From Rhododendron vialii (Eukaryota > Streptophyta > Magnoliopsida > Ericales > Ericaceae), in assembly GCF_030253575.1 (NCBI RefSeq), contig NC_080568.1, positions 34,839,501-34,903,500 of the forward strand: a stretch of 64,000 bases of DNA, read 5' to 3'. The notes beneath the pieces were generated by a model. That model saw only the letters and a program-made list of their open reading frames with translations, had not been told where the DNA came from and did no database searches. Both the position numbers and the translations under genes were made by a program. Each line of letters begins with the position of its first letter. Positions within the stretch are counted from its first letter, which is position 1. This document shows positions 48,026-59,981 of this stretch, in pieces.

Positions 48026-50591
48026 AATTAAATACACTCATACACATGCATAACTATAAATCATAGCTCCACCAGCCTCGCAACTCCTCCCTTTGAAAAT
48101 TTTGTGGAGCCAAACATTCCAAAACCGACACCCAGTTGCCTCCCCAGACTCCTCAACAAATTCACATTTGCTATGGTAACTTGCCACACTGAGCAAGTCA
48201 CTGTAGCACTCGCCCCATTCTCTCTCTCTAGAGAGAGAGAGAGTGAATGAGTTTATTTATTTAATTTTTTGGGTCAAAATGAGATTTTTCGATTTGAATA
48301 GCCATTTTGCTTAGGTTGCTGGGGTGGGGATGTATTTTGTGCCTAGCCAAAATAAAATTTGGTGTTTTGGGAAGGCATTTCGCCTAGTAAGTGCATGCAG
48401 GAGATGCTCAAAATCACAGGTACACATTCTATCCATCAAATAAAAAACTAATGCTTTCAAGCAAACTTCAGAGTTCGCGAACTACTCCAGGAGTAATCAT
48501 CAAATTTGTTATGCTGTGCCACTCATATGGGCCCAAAATCTCAATCTCAGAAAAGTAATTCTAATCGTTTATATCTTTTTTGGCTTATCGAGTTTGTCGT
48601 GGGTACATAGAAAATCACACCGTCGGGCATCGGTATAAACATGACCCATATAATATATCATTAAAAAAAAGAAAGCTGTTAATGCCACGGGTGTTTTGTT
48701 CGTGCCACGGACATTAATTAGACAGAATTGTAAAAAAAGGCTTAATTGCCCTCCCAAGCAAGCAAAATTGTTTTGGTTTCTCTTTTCTCATTTTACTTTT
48801 CAAAATGTCTCTTGGTGACTTTCCGTGTACAGTCTACAAATCCTCTTCATATATTTTCCATTCCTAATCCTTTTTTTTTTTTTTCTGATCTTATTCCTAA
48901 TCTAATTTGATACTTCCACTATCACATGACCCAACCAAAACGAAAATGCTATCGGTACCGAATCTTAGGGTACCGAAAATGTACAATGGCATGTGGGGCC
49001 TACTTTTTGGTCCCACACGAATAATTCAAACTGTTCATTAATTTGAAAAATAATTTTTTGAGTGGCTCTTGCAAAAAATCAGCTCAATTGGATTTCCGAT
49101 AGTGGTTGATCTAATCTTTCAATTTATCATTCAGAGTTTACAATTTTGAATGACAACTTGAAGTTTGGATCAACCTCTTATGCATATTCAATTGAGCAGA
49201 TTTTTTTGAAAGGCCACTTGAAAAATTATTTTAATTAATGAATGGTTGGGATTATTTGTGTGTGATCCAAAATTGACCCACAAACCGTTGTACATTTTCA
49301 ATACCAATAGTAGGACTCCGAACAAAATCTTTCTTCTATAAAACCAAGTTGATACGATTAAAAAAAAAAAACTGAATTACCAATAACTTCTCAAAACTTT
49401 AACTTAGTATAATGATTTCTTCATTTTTAACTCCTCCCATGCTACTAGATTGCACTAAAAGGATTGAACACTAATTAATGCAGTAAAAGGTGTACAATTT
49501 TGATTGCTGAGAGGGCAATTGAGCCTTTTTATCATTCAATGTAATTAATGTCCGTGGCACAAACAAATTGCCCCGTGGCATTAACAGCTTCCTTAAAAAA
49601 ATACTGCTAGCATGATTTCTGAGAATAAACTTCAGGATGAACATGTTTAAATCATGTTTATGTGCACGAGAAACATGATGAGACAAACAAATAGAACGGA
49701 ACTGATCCTCTTTTGGACCCAAATGGGTCTATTTGATGAGCAGTATTGTGCTTGAGACACGGTCATGAAGTGACAACGCAACTAGCGGGCCTTTCAAAAG
49801 CTTTGGTCTGATATTTAACTCCCAACTAGCTAGGTACTATCATTTTATTTTTTGGGTGACCAATTCTATATGGGTTTAGCCTGGAATTGAATCTGAATTA
49901 GATGGTGCATGGGTCAGATAACGAGTTATGGAAACCCACTTTTTTAAGTTATTATGACCCACAATATATGTAAATACATCTTCCATGCCAACAACAGGTA
50001 CGCGGCCATTTAATAACGGCAGCCACCCTAACTGCAACGATGGCTTATCAATCTATTTTAAGTCCGCCTGGTGGTTTATGGCAAGAAACAAAGAGATGCC
50101 AAAACGCTGCTTCGCCCGCCCTTCCTCCTTCCTCTGGCTATTCTGATCTTATTTCGGATGAGCACATTGCGGGACATGCCATTATGGACGACCTTATTTC
50201 GGATGAGCACATTGCGGGACATGCCATTATGGACAACAATGGCACTTATTATACTTTTTACATGGTTAGTAACACCGTAATGTTAATAGCATCATTGGCC
50301 ACTATCATGCTGGCCATGACTGGATTCCCGTCGACGCTCAACAAGCATTTAACATGGCTGATGGTGATGACTGTGTTCATCACAATTTACTGTATGGCTG
50401 TGTCTTATCAGTCGGCAATGGCTTTAGTATCCCCCAACATATGGTCCAAATCCAAATTTTACTTTTCGATTATAATTTATGTTTTGGGGATTCTATGCGT
50501 ATTTTTTTTGGTGCTTCAGTCATGCCGCTTCTTGGTATGGTTGGGGAACAAGTTGGTAAAACTCGTTAAAGCATGTTATCGTTGTTGCTGA
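45797..50591 (+). CDS. Ankyrin-PGG protein (BDA1/ACD6-like), donor mutated and tail truncated
   Basis: Exons by homology are 45797-46133, 46757-47019, 47681-47962 and 49998-50591. Exons 2-4 are open and in phase. The intron 1 donor, GT in every other copy, is AT here (46134-46135). Without splicing, translation would run into a stop at 46205-46207 (136 residues). A GT 12 bases upstream (46122, CTC|GTGATC) has the same phase and would drop only four residues (RDQD region), so an intact protein of about 487 residues is possible. Exon 3 lacks the nine residues KAGVLLIGC seen in two other copies. Exon 4 has the PGG motif (SPPGGLWQ), a 15-residue tandem duplication (DLISDEHIAGHAIMD twice) and a TGA right after LVKACYRCC, about 30 residues earlier than its sisters. 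Whether it is functional is uncertain. Confidence 0.75.
48953..49308. mobile_element. TIR element, sister of 6828-7478
   Basis: It lies in intron 3 at the same relative place as the element in copy 1 and lacks that copy's GC-rich insert. About 20 bases of its right inverted repeat are deleted. No coding sequence is seen. Confidence 0.7.
50145..50234 (+). repeat. 45-base in-frame tandem duplication in exon 4
   Basis: Units 50145-50189 and 50190-50234 differ at one base (GATCTT/GACCTT). They encode the same 15 residues between the PGG motif and the next membrane helix. Confidence 0.95.
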
Positions 50592-51984
50592 CCAACTCCA
50601 AGAGATGCACACAATATTACTATTGATCAGGTTAATCCAGCAGCTGGCAGCCATAAGTGCATAGGAAACTTCTGCTAGCTAGTCTTTGGACTACTTTGGG
50701 CTTCTATTCCAAGCCGAGGGTTTGTGCTTGTGTATGAGACACTTTACATTAACCACTTGTTTGTGTACGTGGCTTTCACCGAAAAAAGAAAAAGTTTGTA
50801 TCTTGTCATTTTTTTTGTGTGTGTGTACTTCGGAATATTGTATCTTGTCATTTGCTATCATATGAGAAATGATTCAATAATATTTTGGGACCATCTTTGA
50901 GTACTATGTTTTGGGTACCATGTAATGTCTCACAAATGTATTTTTGGAATATGCTTCATTTGTCATATAGTAAAGCACTTTCTACCTATACTTCGGTGAC
51001 ACATCATATGATACCTAAAATATGATACTTAAATATGATCACTATATCATTGCTAGCTTGAAATGATTTTGGCACCTCACATTTTGATAAACACACGTAC
51101 TCCAATGCTTTTCTTTTAACGTTAAAAAAACACATGGCACAATTTTGAAAGCAAAAGTTATAAAAGACAAATTTTATAGTGTAATTATTAAAGAGTGGAC
51201 TATCAAAATCACGTCCATTTTCTTATCAATGTTATTGACACATCACGGGAGCTGTATAATGCACGAGACCCCATAAGATACATGTGCACAAAAACGACGA
51301 CATTGAATACATAAAAAAATGCTGCAACCTTACCCGAACACACACGACCCACACAAACAAGTGTGGCCTCCTCACATCGGAGTGTGTGTGGATGTAGACT
51401 TATTGTTGAACACATTTGTGACCCAATTGTGTGTGTTGTAGACTTATTGTTTTCTCTATTTCCAATGTTGAGTTAGGATAGTTTAAAATAAATTTACAAT
51501 TTCTTTGAGCTTTCCTAATTAGTACTTTTTAATTTACTTTAATTAATAAGCCCCGTACGTAATGGAGAAATCCAAGTGGGCGATATTCATAATTAATCAC
51601 ATCTGCAAAAATAAGAAACGGGTCGTCATGAAACTAATTCTGTTTTTATTTTTATTTTAATGCATTACGTATAGGATTTGTCTATCATGGATTCCACCTG
51701 AGTGAATCCAATTTAAAATCTTGACAAGTACATTGAAGGGGAAAGGGGAAGGAAAATTCAACTAAAAGTCGGATGAAAAAAGAAAAAGCAGTTTGGGACC
51801 GAGCCCAAACCACGCCTTGTGGGCCAGGCCCCTAACAATTTAGCTCTAAACTCCATGGGCGTGGCCCGAAACACCAGCCCAAATCAAAACAAAGATCACA
51901 ACAGTCTCAACAACGCTGCATACATACTCTCTTTCTTGCCATTTTTCAAATCAAAAAATCATTATTTGAAAGATTTGGTTGGTA
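50592..51984. other. 3' flank of the 45.8 kb gene
   Basis: The sequence is collinear with the flank of copy 1 (8415-9836), including the GGGACCGAGCCCAAACCACG stretch in single copy. No gene is seen. Confidence 0.65.
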
Positions 51985-52161
51985 CTCCCTCCATCCATAT
52001 TGAGAGTCACATACTCTTTCTCTCTCTCTCTCTCTCTTGTCATTTTTCAAATCCAAAAATTAACTACTTTCGTGTGTAATTTTCACGGAAGTAGTTGATT
52101 TTTTTTTTTTGAAAAATGGTACGACTTTTCGTAGTGGACTCTCAATATGGAACGGAGGGAG
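51985..52161. mobile_element. Stowaway MITE, sister of 9837-10021
   Basis: Termini CTCCCTCCATCCATATTGAG and CTCAATATGGAACGGAGGGAG are flanked by TA. Its presence in both flanks shows that it predates the duplication. Confidence 0.85.
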
Positions 52162-52177
52162 TATTAAATACGAGTAG

Positions 52178-52520
52178 TTTTGGTTCGGCTCGGCTCGGCT
52201 CGGCTCATTAATCTCAACCGAACCCAAACTCTCTTATTGATCGTATAGAATTTGGGAGAAAAATAAGTATTGAATTATATATATAACCTTAAGTTTTTTT
52301 TATATTTACAAATAGACCCCTAAAGAATTATTAATTATATTTAACTACAGGTTCGCGAGCCTAACCGAGCCGAATACCGTTAGGCTCAGGTTCGGCTCAT
52401 TTACGGAACGAGCCTAGAATCGAGGTTCAAGTTCAGTTTGTTTAGCAGACGAATCGAACTCGAATGAGCTCTTGCCAAATCGAGCTTCGAACAATTCGCG
52501 AACGGCTCAGTTCATTTGCG
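52178..52520. mobile_element. hAT-like element with GGCTCGGCTCGG ends
   Basis: The left part has four tandem CGGCT/CGGCTCG words. The right part has CGAACGGCTCAGTTCATTTGCGG, which resembles its reverse complement. It lies exactly at the junction between the flank of the 45.8 kb gene and the duplicated methyltransferase end, so it may mark the breakpoint. The borders are approximate. Confidence 0.5.
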
Positions 52521-52524
52521 GCTA

Positions 52525-52570
52525 GATACGAGCCACATTTAGCCAATTTGCTTGTGTTGCTCCTCAATGA
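52525..52570 (+). pseudogene. Duplicated last exon of the methyltransferase gene
   Basis: The bases from GATACGAGCC to the TGA match 20501-20546 with few changes (ATFSQ becomes ATFSQ/ATFAQ-like; CVAPQ-stop retained). The following 800 bases also match the methyltransferase 3' flank. No other exon of that gene is present here, so this is a passenger of the segmental duplication. Confidence 0.85.
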
Positions 52571-52967
52571 AATTTTTGGTGCTTTGAAAGACCAGGAATG
52601 GCAGCTAACCCCAGAGTTTCTAAATTTTAAGAACGATATCATGTAATGTAACCTGTTAGTAAGAGGGAGGAAAAATGAACTTTGTTTGCCGCCGAGGTAT
52701 TTGATGGAAGCATGAAGTTATAAATAACAAGCATGAAGTTATAAATAACCGCGCCAAAATTCATTAGATATTCGTTTGGAAGGTAGTCTCGTGTTTTTTT
52801 TGCAAGGAGTACCCCACTAGGCAACGGATTTTGAGAAGGGAAATGCTAGGCACAAAGAAAACTTACTCCGAAAGTACCCCGAAAACAGCAATCTCTTCAT
52901 CTTGTGGCGGTTTATTCCTCCCTTTCTTTTGGGCATAATCTCTATTAATATGGAGTCTGATTTGTTT

Positions 52968-53140
52968 CTTTCTTTCTTTTTGGTAACGAAGGAATAACCC
53001 TACAGCCAGGCCACTAAATGGACCCGTCTGTGCAACCCAAACCTCCTGGGGAGCTAGTGCGGCCACACCAATCGTGGCTCCCCACTTACTTCAGGGTACT
53101 CATCCGGTGGAAAATCAAACTCCAAACCTTGAAGAGTACT
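52968..53140 (-). mobile_element. SINE-like retroposon, duplicated copy
   Basis: This is the same insertion as at 20868-21000, with poly-T at the left and CCTTCGTTACC on the minus strand. It keeps the segment CATCCGGTGGAAAATCAAAC that the other copy has lost. Confidence 0.5.
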
Positions 53141-54375
53141 CCCGAAGTTTGATTTGTTTCCTTATAGTGTGGACATACATGGATTTGATAGTCGAGGTGG
53201 AATACATGTACACGATGAGGCAAATTAATTACTCTATTGTTTTCCGGTACTCAATATTTAACCAACTTACTAGATTGTTAATGAGTTTTTTTAATTAATG
53301 AAAATGTTTAGAATTTTTTCTTAAAAAAATGTATTATTTTCAAGTCTTTGTTTTGTGAATCGTACAAATAATTTTGAGACAATGGTAGTATTTTTTTTTA
53401 TCTATGCTATTGACTCATATTTTTAAGCCGTATGCACGAGACCACATGAGATACATGTGACTTACACACAAACGACAACATTGGATGTATTTATGCCCCA
53501 ATCAATTTTTTTTTTTTTGAATGTTGTGTCCCAATCATTACACTTTTTTTTTTCCCTCTCTATTTGCAATAGCCGAGTTAGAGAGTTGGACTAAACTTAC
53601 CACTGATTAATGTTTGTATAATCTTTTTCTTATCTGAATTTTTTGGTTTGCTGTAAATTTTCAGAAATCAGGGAGGGGGACAGTGATATACCCTGCCCCT
53701 CCCCGTTGCCATCCTAGTGTGTTGAAAACAGGCAAAAAAAACTTTTTTTTTTTTTTTTGGCAAAGATGCCCAGTTTACACTTCAATTTTTACTTACACCC
53801 ATTGAACTTTGAAACAAAGTGAAAACGTGAAATTTATTAAATGAAAACGTAGAATGACCAAAACTCCATCCGAAAACCTTGACCAATCAATTGGTTCTCT
53901 CTAAGCACACACAACGGTTGTGTAAAACACAACACACAACCAGTCTATAATCAGGATTCACTCAAACTCTTCAACTTTCCCTGGATGAGTTTTTTTTTTT
54001 TTTAAATCTAGACCATTCAAATACATCTGCACGGTCAGAATTACGTGCACAACCAATACAATGGTTGTGCGCGTATACTTTTCGTTTAATCATCCCTTCC
54101 CTCTTTTAATTGCTTCCCCTTTCTGCGCACTCAAGGCACCAGAGACGTCGACTTTGGAAGTTTACAACTACAAGGTGAAATTTCTTGTCATTTTCGCAAA
54201 CCCACAGTTCTTCTACGATGGCTAAAGACTTTTATAGGCCTCTCCTTTTTGTGGTTGACATGCAAATTGAAATCTCCTTCACAGGAATGTTTGACTTGTA
54301 GTATCAATGTTTTCTATAAGAAGATTTTGTACCGGTTCCATTTTGATTAACTTCTTGTACTATCATTCTTCGAGT

Positions 54376-54382
54376 TATATAG
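54376..54382 (+). promoter_or_regulatory. Putative TATA box of the 54.4 kb ankyrin gene
   Basis: TATATAG lies 52 bases before the ATG. About 1 kb of upstream sequence is shared with the block before the exon 1 fragment at 34275. Confidence 0.5.
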
Positions 54383-54433
54383 TAGTAAAATTCTCCTTTT
54401 TTCTCTCATAAAAGAAAGCATAAATATTTCGAT

Positions 54434-57400
54434 ATGAACGAGAGAGAAGACATGGGGAGAAGGCTCTATGAAGCTTGTTTGAGTGGGAGTGTCCCAGCAT
54501 TAGACGCATTGATTGAGAAAGATCAACTCATTCTCGACCGAGTTAGCTCACTAACATGCTTCTCCGATGACACCACCTTGCACGTAGCAGCATTGCGCGG
54601 TCATTTGGACTTCACGAAAGCCCTTCTAGCTCGGAAACCAAAACTTGCCACTGAGTTAGACTCGCTACGGTGTTCGCCCCTCCACTTAGCTTCCGCTGAG
54701 GGCCACGTTGAGATTGTACGAGAGTTGTTACGGGTGAACACTGACATTTGCAATGCTCGTGATCAGGATGGTATACTGCTTTTTTGCTTTAGAATTGTTT
54801 ACAGTTTATATATCTCTCTTTTTTTATGAAATTCGTCATTCCTTCCCATGCGAAGATTCTAGCAGACAATAGCGACTCCCGAATCTAATTAACCTGATGG
54901 TAGCTTATAGCAACTCTCCTCTAGTCAGGGACGGAGCTAGGAATTTCACTACACAGGGGCGACCATGTATGTGCGCAAGACAAAAAGGAAGAAAGAAAAG
55001 AAACGTGCATAACAACGTGAATACATTAAAACTCAAAAATGTAAAAAATAGCAACATGACTACTCCATACTTAATTATGCTTTTCATAAATTATGCTCCC
55101 AAAAGAATTTAAATAAAATATGCGACCAATTCTGCATAAAAATACTAAAATAAAATAATTAAACTGAAAAAATACAAAACATTATGGAAAATTGCAATTT
55201 CGTAATACAATGAATGTAAATAGGTAAGAGTTGCATCACTATAGTTTGAGTATATTTTAACTAAGTTAGCTCATACTCAACTATCAATTGACAATCAGTT
55301 GCAAATTTAAAAATGAATGTAATACTTTTTTATTTGTAATCATCAACATTGTGACACATCAATTATAGGACAAAGAGTGTACATGTAGCTTACATCTACT
55401 TTTGTGATTAATTATTTATATGTTTAAATTTTTAATTATGTTGTGTCATGCCCGTGCTTTTTTCGTGCTCATGTTGTGCATGTGTCGTGTCGTGGCACTC
55501 TTAAACGTGTTGTGCCTATGCGGGATGCCTGCTGCAGCGAAGACCTTTGCACCATACCTTCAAGATAGAAAATCAAACAACATTAAAAAAGATAAAGCGG
55601 CAAGCATATAAAAGAAATTGATTATACATTGCCTACGTAAGGCCGGAGCTACTTCCTGGGAAGTTCTATCAGCATGTTAATATCCCCCCTCCCAAACAAT
55701 GGAACACAAAAATCCAGAGTGATAAAACTAAGATTACTACTGACAACAAAAATGATGATCATTATCAACAGTGCCATCACGGAAGTTGATATATATTGCA
55801 AAAGTATTAACGACTTACCTCAGCTTATCTAGTAAAACGAGGCATCTTCAATTGCATTCCGCTCTTTCATATCATTAAAAATATCGATGATAGAATCGGC
55901 ATCAAACCTTTTTGCATTATCCCTCTCCATGTAAGTGATTTAGAAACTTGCTAAAGTTCATCCCCCATCGTGTTGCGGAGTCTAGTGTTTACTCATTTCA
56001 TAGTTACAATTTAGATTTCACTAAGATTACTTAGAGTTCATAAAATCTCCTCCTACGTTCTTATTTTCTCGAAACTGCCTTCAAAGTTTTGACGATGTGG
56101 GATTCTTGTGCCAAGAAAGAGGGAGAGAGGTCTGGTATGCCATGGAGATTTTTTAGGCAGAGAGGGGGGCGAGCCTCTAAACTTTCATAGAAATTTTTTA
56201 TTTTATATATAATAAGTAAAGTTTTTTTTCTTTTTTAGAGGCGACCGCCCCTACTGGCCCCTCCCTAATTCCATCCTTGCCTCTAGTGTTTGAGTCTATC
56301 AGTGAAAAGAAACTGTCTCAATTGTCATCCATAAAAACAAGAGAGAGTACATAACATAATTGTTTAACTTTCATCACTTGTCTCATCATCTGCAAGGCCA
56401 AATTAGGCTACTAACTCTCAAACACAGAGAAATAATCATTACAGGATGGTCGTAAATGAAGCACCCAAAATTTGTACAGATTGAATTGTTGTAGACATCT
56501 AACTATTAGTTACAACAAATATATCATCCAGCTTTTGCAATTAATAACACCAGAACATGTAGCTGAAGGTCATGCAGGTTTTGGGTTCAAACTGATTGTG
56601 TACGTAGCATCGATATCCTAATAGTAATTTAACTTACTAATGCACTACCATTCTACCTGTAGCCCAAAATAAAATACTCTCGAATTGATCAAATATGAGA
56701 GTTCTGAAAACATATATTCCAACAGGTAGAATCCCTCTCCACTTGGCAGTCATGAAAGGGCGAGTTGAGGTCATATTAGAACTACTTCGAACTAAATCGG
56801 AGTCGATTCATGAGAAACTAGGCAGAGGGGAGACTGTTCTGCACTTATGTGTCAAATATAACAGGCTAGAGGCCTTCAAGACACTGGTGCAATATTTGCA
56901 CAACAACAACATGGAGTTTCTCCTAAACGCCGGAGACGATGATGGCAACACCATCTTGCATCTTGCTGCAGCCCTCAAACAAAAGGATGTGAGTTTCTGT
57001 GCATACACATAGCTTGTTACTCTCACTACTATGACTACGAAGAAGGACCAGACTCTTAAGTTTGTCCATTTGTGAGTCCTTCTCGGGTCTTCTTTGGTAA
57101 CGGAAAAGTTCATATTTTAAATCTCATCGATACCAACAACTATGCCTAAAATAAGTTGAATGTTCTTAAACAAATTGAGTCCTATTGCACCACTACAAAC
57201 TGTTATTTTTCATCCCTTTGTCCCCATTTAAACATTTGTAACAAAAAACACAAGAAAGAGAGAAACTGATCTTTTAGACTTGGTGCAGTGGCATCTAATA
57301 ATAAAAACCCAGGTGCAGTAAGAGCCTTTTGGTCTAGGGTTCGACTTCTACCCACGTGCTATCACTTATTGTGTTTGAACCTTGCCAGTGAAAATTGAGC

Positions 57401-58068
57401 CGGATACACTCGAAACAGGAAACGCGCATAGGAAAACATTTTTTTCTGGGTAGCTCCAAGACTCTTTGACTTCCAAAAACAAATCCACTATTAGAATGCT
57501 AGGACGAGTGTGCTTTTCTGGAGTCTTTGACTGTCCTTGTTTCGTGTGCCATAGGCCGACCGCTTGAGTTGTTGAAAGTTTGCTGGGAATTAGTTGCTTA
57601 TCTTTATCTTGCTCGGCTTGAAAACAACTGAAAAGGAAAAGCTAGTCAGAATTTTCTCAAGCTCTAATTGCTTTTCATTTTTTGTTCTTAATTTTGTGGC
57701 ATTATTTTCAAACATTAATGGCACTTTGTATTTGCAGACCATAGAATACTTGTTGGGAAAAAAGAGTGTCAAAGACCTCGCCAACGTCAAGAACAAGAAT
57801 GGTTCTACAGCTTTGGATGTTGTGCAGCACTGTCCTAACAGAGACCTAAAAACCATGGAAATTCGAGAGTTTCTTTCACAAGTCGGTGTTTGTAGATCCA
57901 TTTGCAGTGAGCCGGATCCCAACCCTGAATCACCTCCCAATAATCCTTCTCCTCAACGTTGTTGTAAAGCTGGAGTTCTATTAATTGGATGCATTTCTAG
58001 GTTTTGGACCAAGTATATCAAGGTCGACCCTGTCTGGCTCCAAGAGGTACATTTAGATATCCACACAC

Positions 58069-58128
<60 letters not shown>

Positions 58129-59981
58129 GAGTTGTCACAATTTGATAGAAATACACTCATAAATTTTTTTTTTCGGTCAAACGGAAATTCAAATACACTC
58201 GTACTTATGCATAACTATAAATCACAGCTCCACCAGCCTCCGTAACTTTTGCGGAGCCAAACATCCCAAAACCGACTCCCAGCTGCCTCGCCATGCTCCT
58301 CAACAAATTCGCTTTTGCTTGGTGACTTGCCACACCAAGCAAGTCACTGTAGCACTCACCCCATTCTTATGATAAATGGTGATGGGCTTGGCGAAGGAGG
58401 CGCAAAAGTATTTCAGATATAGAGAACAAATTTTTGGATTTTTTTTGGATCAAAAGGAGGTTTTTCGATTTGAATAGCCATTTTGCTTAAGCTGCTGGGG
58501 GTGGGGATGTATTTTGTGCCTAGCCAAAATAAAATTTGGTGTTTTGGGTAGGCATTTCGCCTAGTGCGCAGTAGATGCTAAAAAATTCAAAATCACAGCT
58601 ACACATTCTATCGATCAAATTATTAACTAATGTTTCAAGCAAACTCCAGAGTTAGCGAACTAGTAATCACCCCAAATTTGTCATGTTGTGCCCTTCATAT
58701 GGGCCCAATCTCAACCTCGAAAAGTGATTCTAATCGTTTATCTTCTTCGGCTCATCGAGTTTGTCGTGTACATAGAAAATCACACCTCTAGACATCAGTA
58801 TAAACATGACCGACCGAAACACACTGTCATAAAATATTAACCGCTAGCCTAATTTCTGAGATAAACTTAAGAATGAACATGTTTAATTAAATCATGTTTA
58901 CACGCACGAGAAACATGATGAGACAAACAAATAAAATGGTTTTGATCCTTTTTTGGGCCTAAATGAGTGTATATGATGAGCAATATTGTGCTGAGACGTC
59001 ACAGTCTTGTAGTCACAAAGCAACTAGGGGGCCTTTCAAAACCTTTGGTCTGATATTTAACTCCCAACCAGGTACTATTATTTTCTTTGTTGGCCAATTC
59101 TATACGGGTTTAGTCCTTGGTTATAATTGGACAATTCATTTGTGGATAGTGGAATTGAATCCGAATTAGTCAGTGCATGGGTCGGATAATGAGTTATGGG
59201 AACCCATTTTTTTAAGTTATGATGACCCAAAATATATGTAAATACATCTTTTATGGATAATGAGTTATGGGAACCCACTTTTTAAAGTTATGATGACCCA
59301 AAATATATGTAAATACATCTTTTATGCCAACAACAGGTACGCGGTCATTTAATAACGGCAGCCACCCTAACTGCAACCATGGCTTATCAATCCATTTTAA
59401 GTCCGCCTAGGGGTTTTTGGCAAGACACAAAGAGAAGGCAATATGCTGCTTCGCCTGCCCCTTCTCCTTCCTCAGGCAATTCAAATCTTATTTCGGATGA
59501 GCACATTGCGGGACATGCCATTCTGGACAATAATGACGGCGACACTTTTGCTAAATACTTGGTTCTTAACACCATAGTGTTAATAGCATCATTGAGCACT
59601 CTTGTGCTAGCCATGAGTGGATTCCCGAGGCACAACAAGCTTTTAACATGGCTGTTGCTATTCACTGTGTACATCACAATTATATGTTTGGTTGAAGCTT
59701 ATGCGTTGACAATTACTTTAGTTGCCCCAGAAATATGGTCTAAATATAAGCTCCCTTCGGATATGTTTGATGGACTGTCGATTGGTTGGACGGGTGTATT
59801 CGCATTTGTTTTGGTGCTTCACTCATGCCGCTTCTTGGTATGGTTGGGGAACAAGTTGGTAAAACTCGTTAAAGCATGTTATCGTTGTTGCGGACCAACT
59901 CCAAGAGATGCACACAATATTACTATTGATCAGGTTAATCCAGCAGCTGGCAGCCAAAGGTGCATAGGAAACTTCTGCTAG
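54434..59981 (+). CDS. Ankyrin repeat-PGG transmembrane protein, BDA1/ACD6-like (intact, variant PGG)
   Basis: Exons are 54434-54770 (donor GTATAC), 56726-56988 (GTGAGT), 57738-58046 (GTACAT) and 59337-59981. All are in phase, 517 codons. The layout matches the 35.2 kb gene: ankyrin repeats near residues 47 (TTLHVAALRGHLDF), 81, 115, 149 and 187, then the linker with KAGVLLIGCIS, the PGG region and membrane helices (YLVLNTIVLIASLSTLVLAM, LLTWLLLFTVYITIICLVEA, GWTGVFAFVLVLH), then a basic Cys-rich tail. Two differences stand out. The family motif SPPGG reads SPPRG (GGT to AGG, near 59401-59412). The last residues (SQRCIGNFC) come from a shifted frame relative to the 35.2 kb gene. Intron 1 carries a 1.35 kb hAT-like element and intron 3 ends in a 71-base duplication. 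The expected location is a membrane, with the ankyrin part cytosolic. Confidence 0.9.
54926..56279. mobile_element. hAT-like element (1354 bp) in intron 1
   Basis: Ends CAGGGACGGAGCTAGGAAT and, reverse-complemented, CAAGGATGGAATTAGGGAG are inverted repeats. CCTCTAGT is duplicated on both sides (54918-54925, 56280-56287), and sister introns read CTCCTCTAGTGTTTGA. The interior shows no hAT transposase in any frame. ORFs below 75 codons are not convincing. Confidence 0.93.
58073..58125. repeat. CT microsatellite at the start of intron 3
   Basis: About 26 CT units lie 26 bases after the exon 3 donor, orthologous to the runs in the other copies. Confidence 0.9.
59185..59326. repeat. 71-base tandem duplication before the exon 4 acceptor
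   Basis: Units 59185-59255 and 59256-59326 are nearly identical. They duplicate the region that should hold the branch point, ending 10 bases before the CAG acceptor at 59334-59336. Other copies have one unit. Confidence 0.9.

Noticed and set aside
52464-52646. ORF with NLLVLLLNEIFGALKDQ as a separate small gene
   Set aside because: It is an out-of-frame reading of the duplicated last methyltransferase exon and its 3' UTR.
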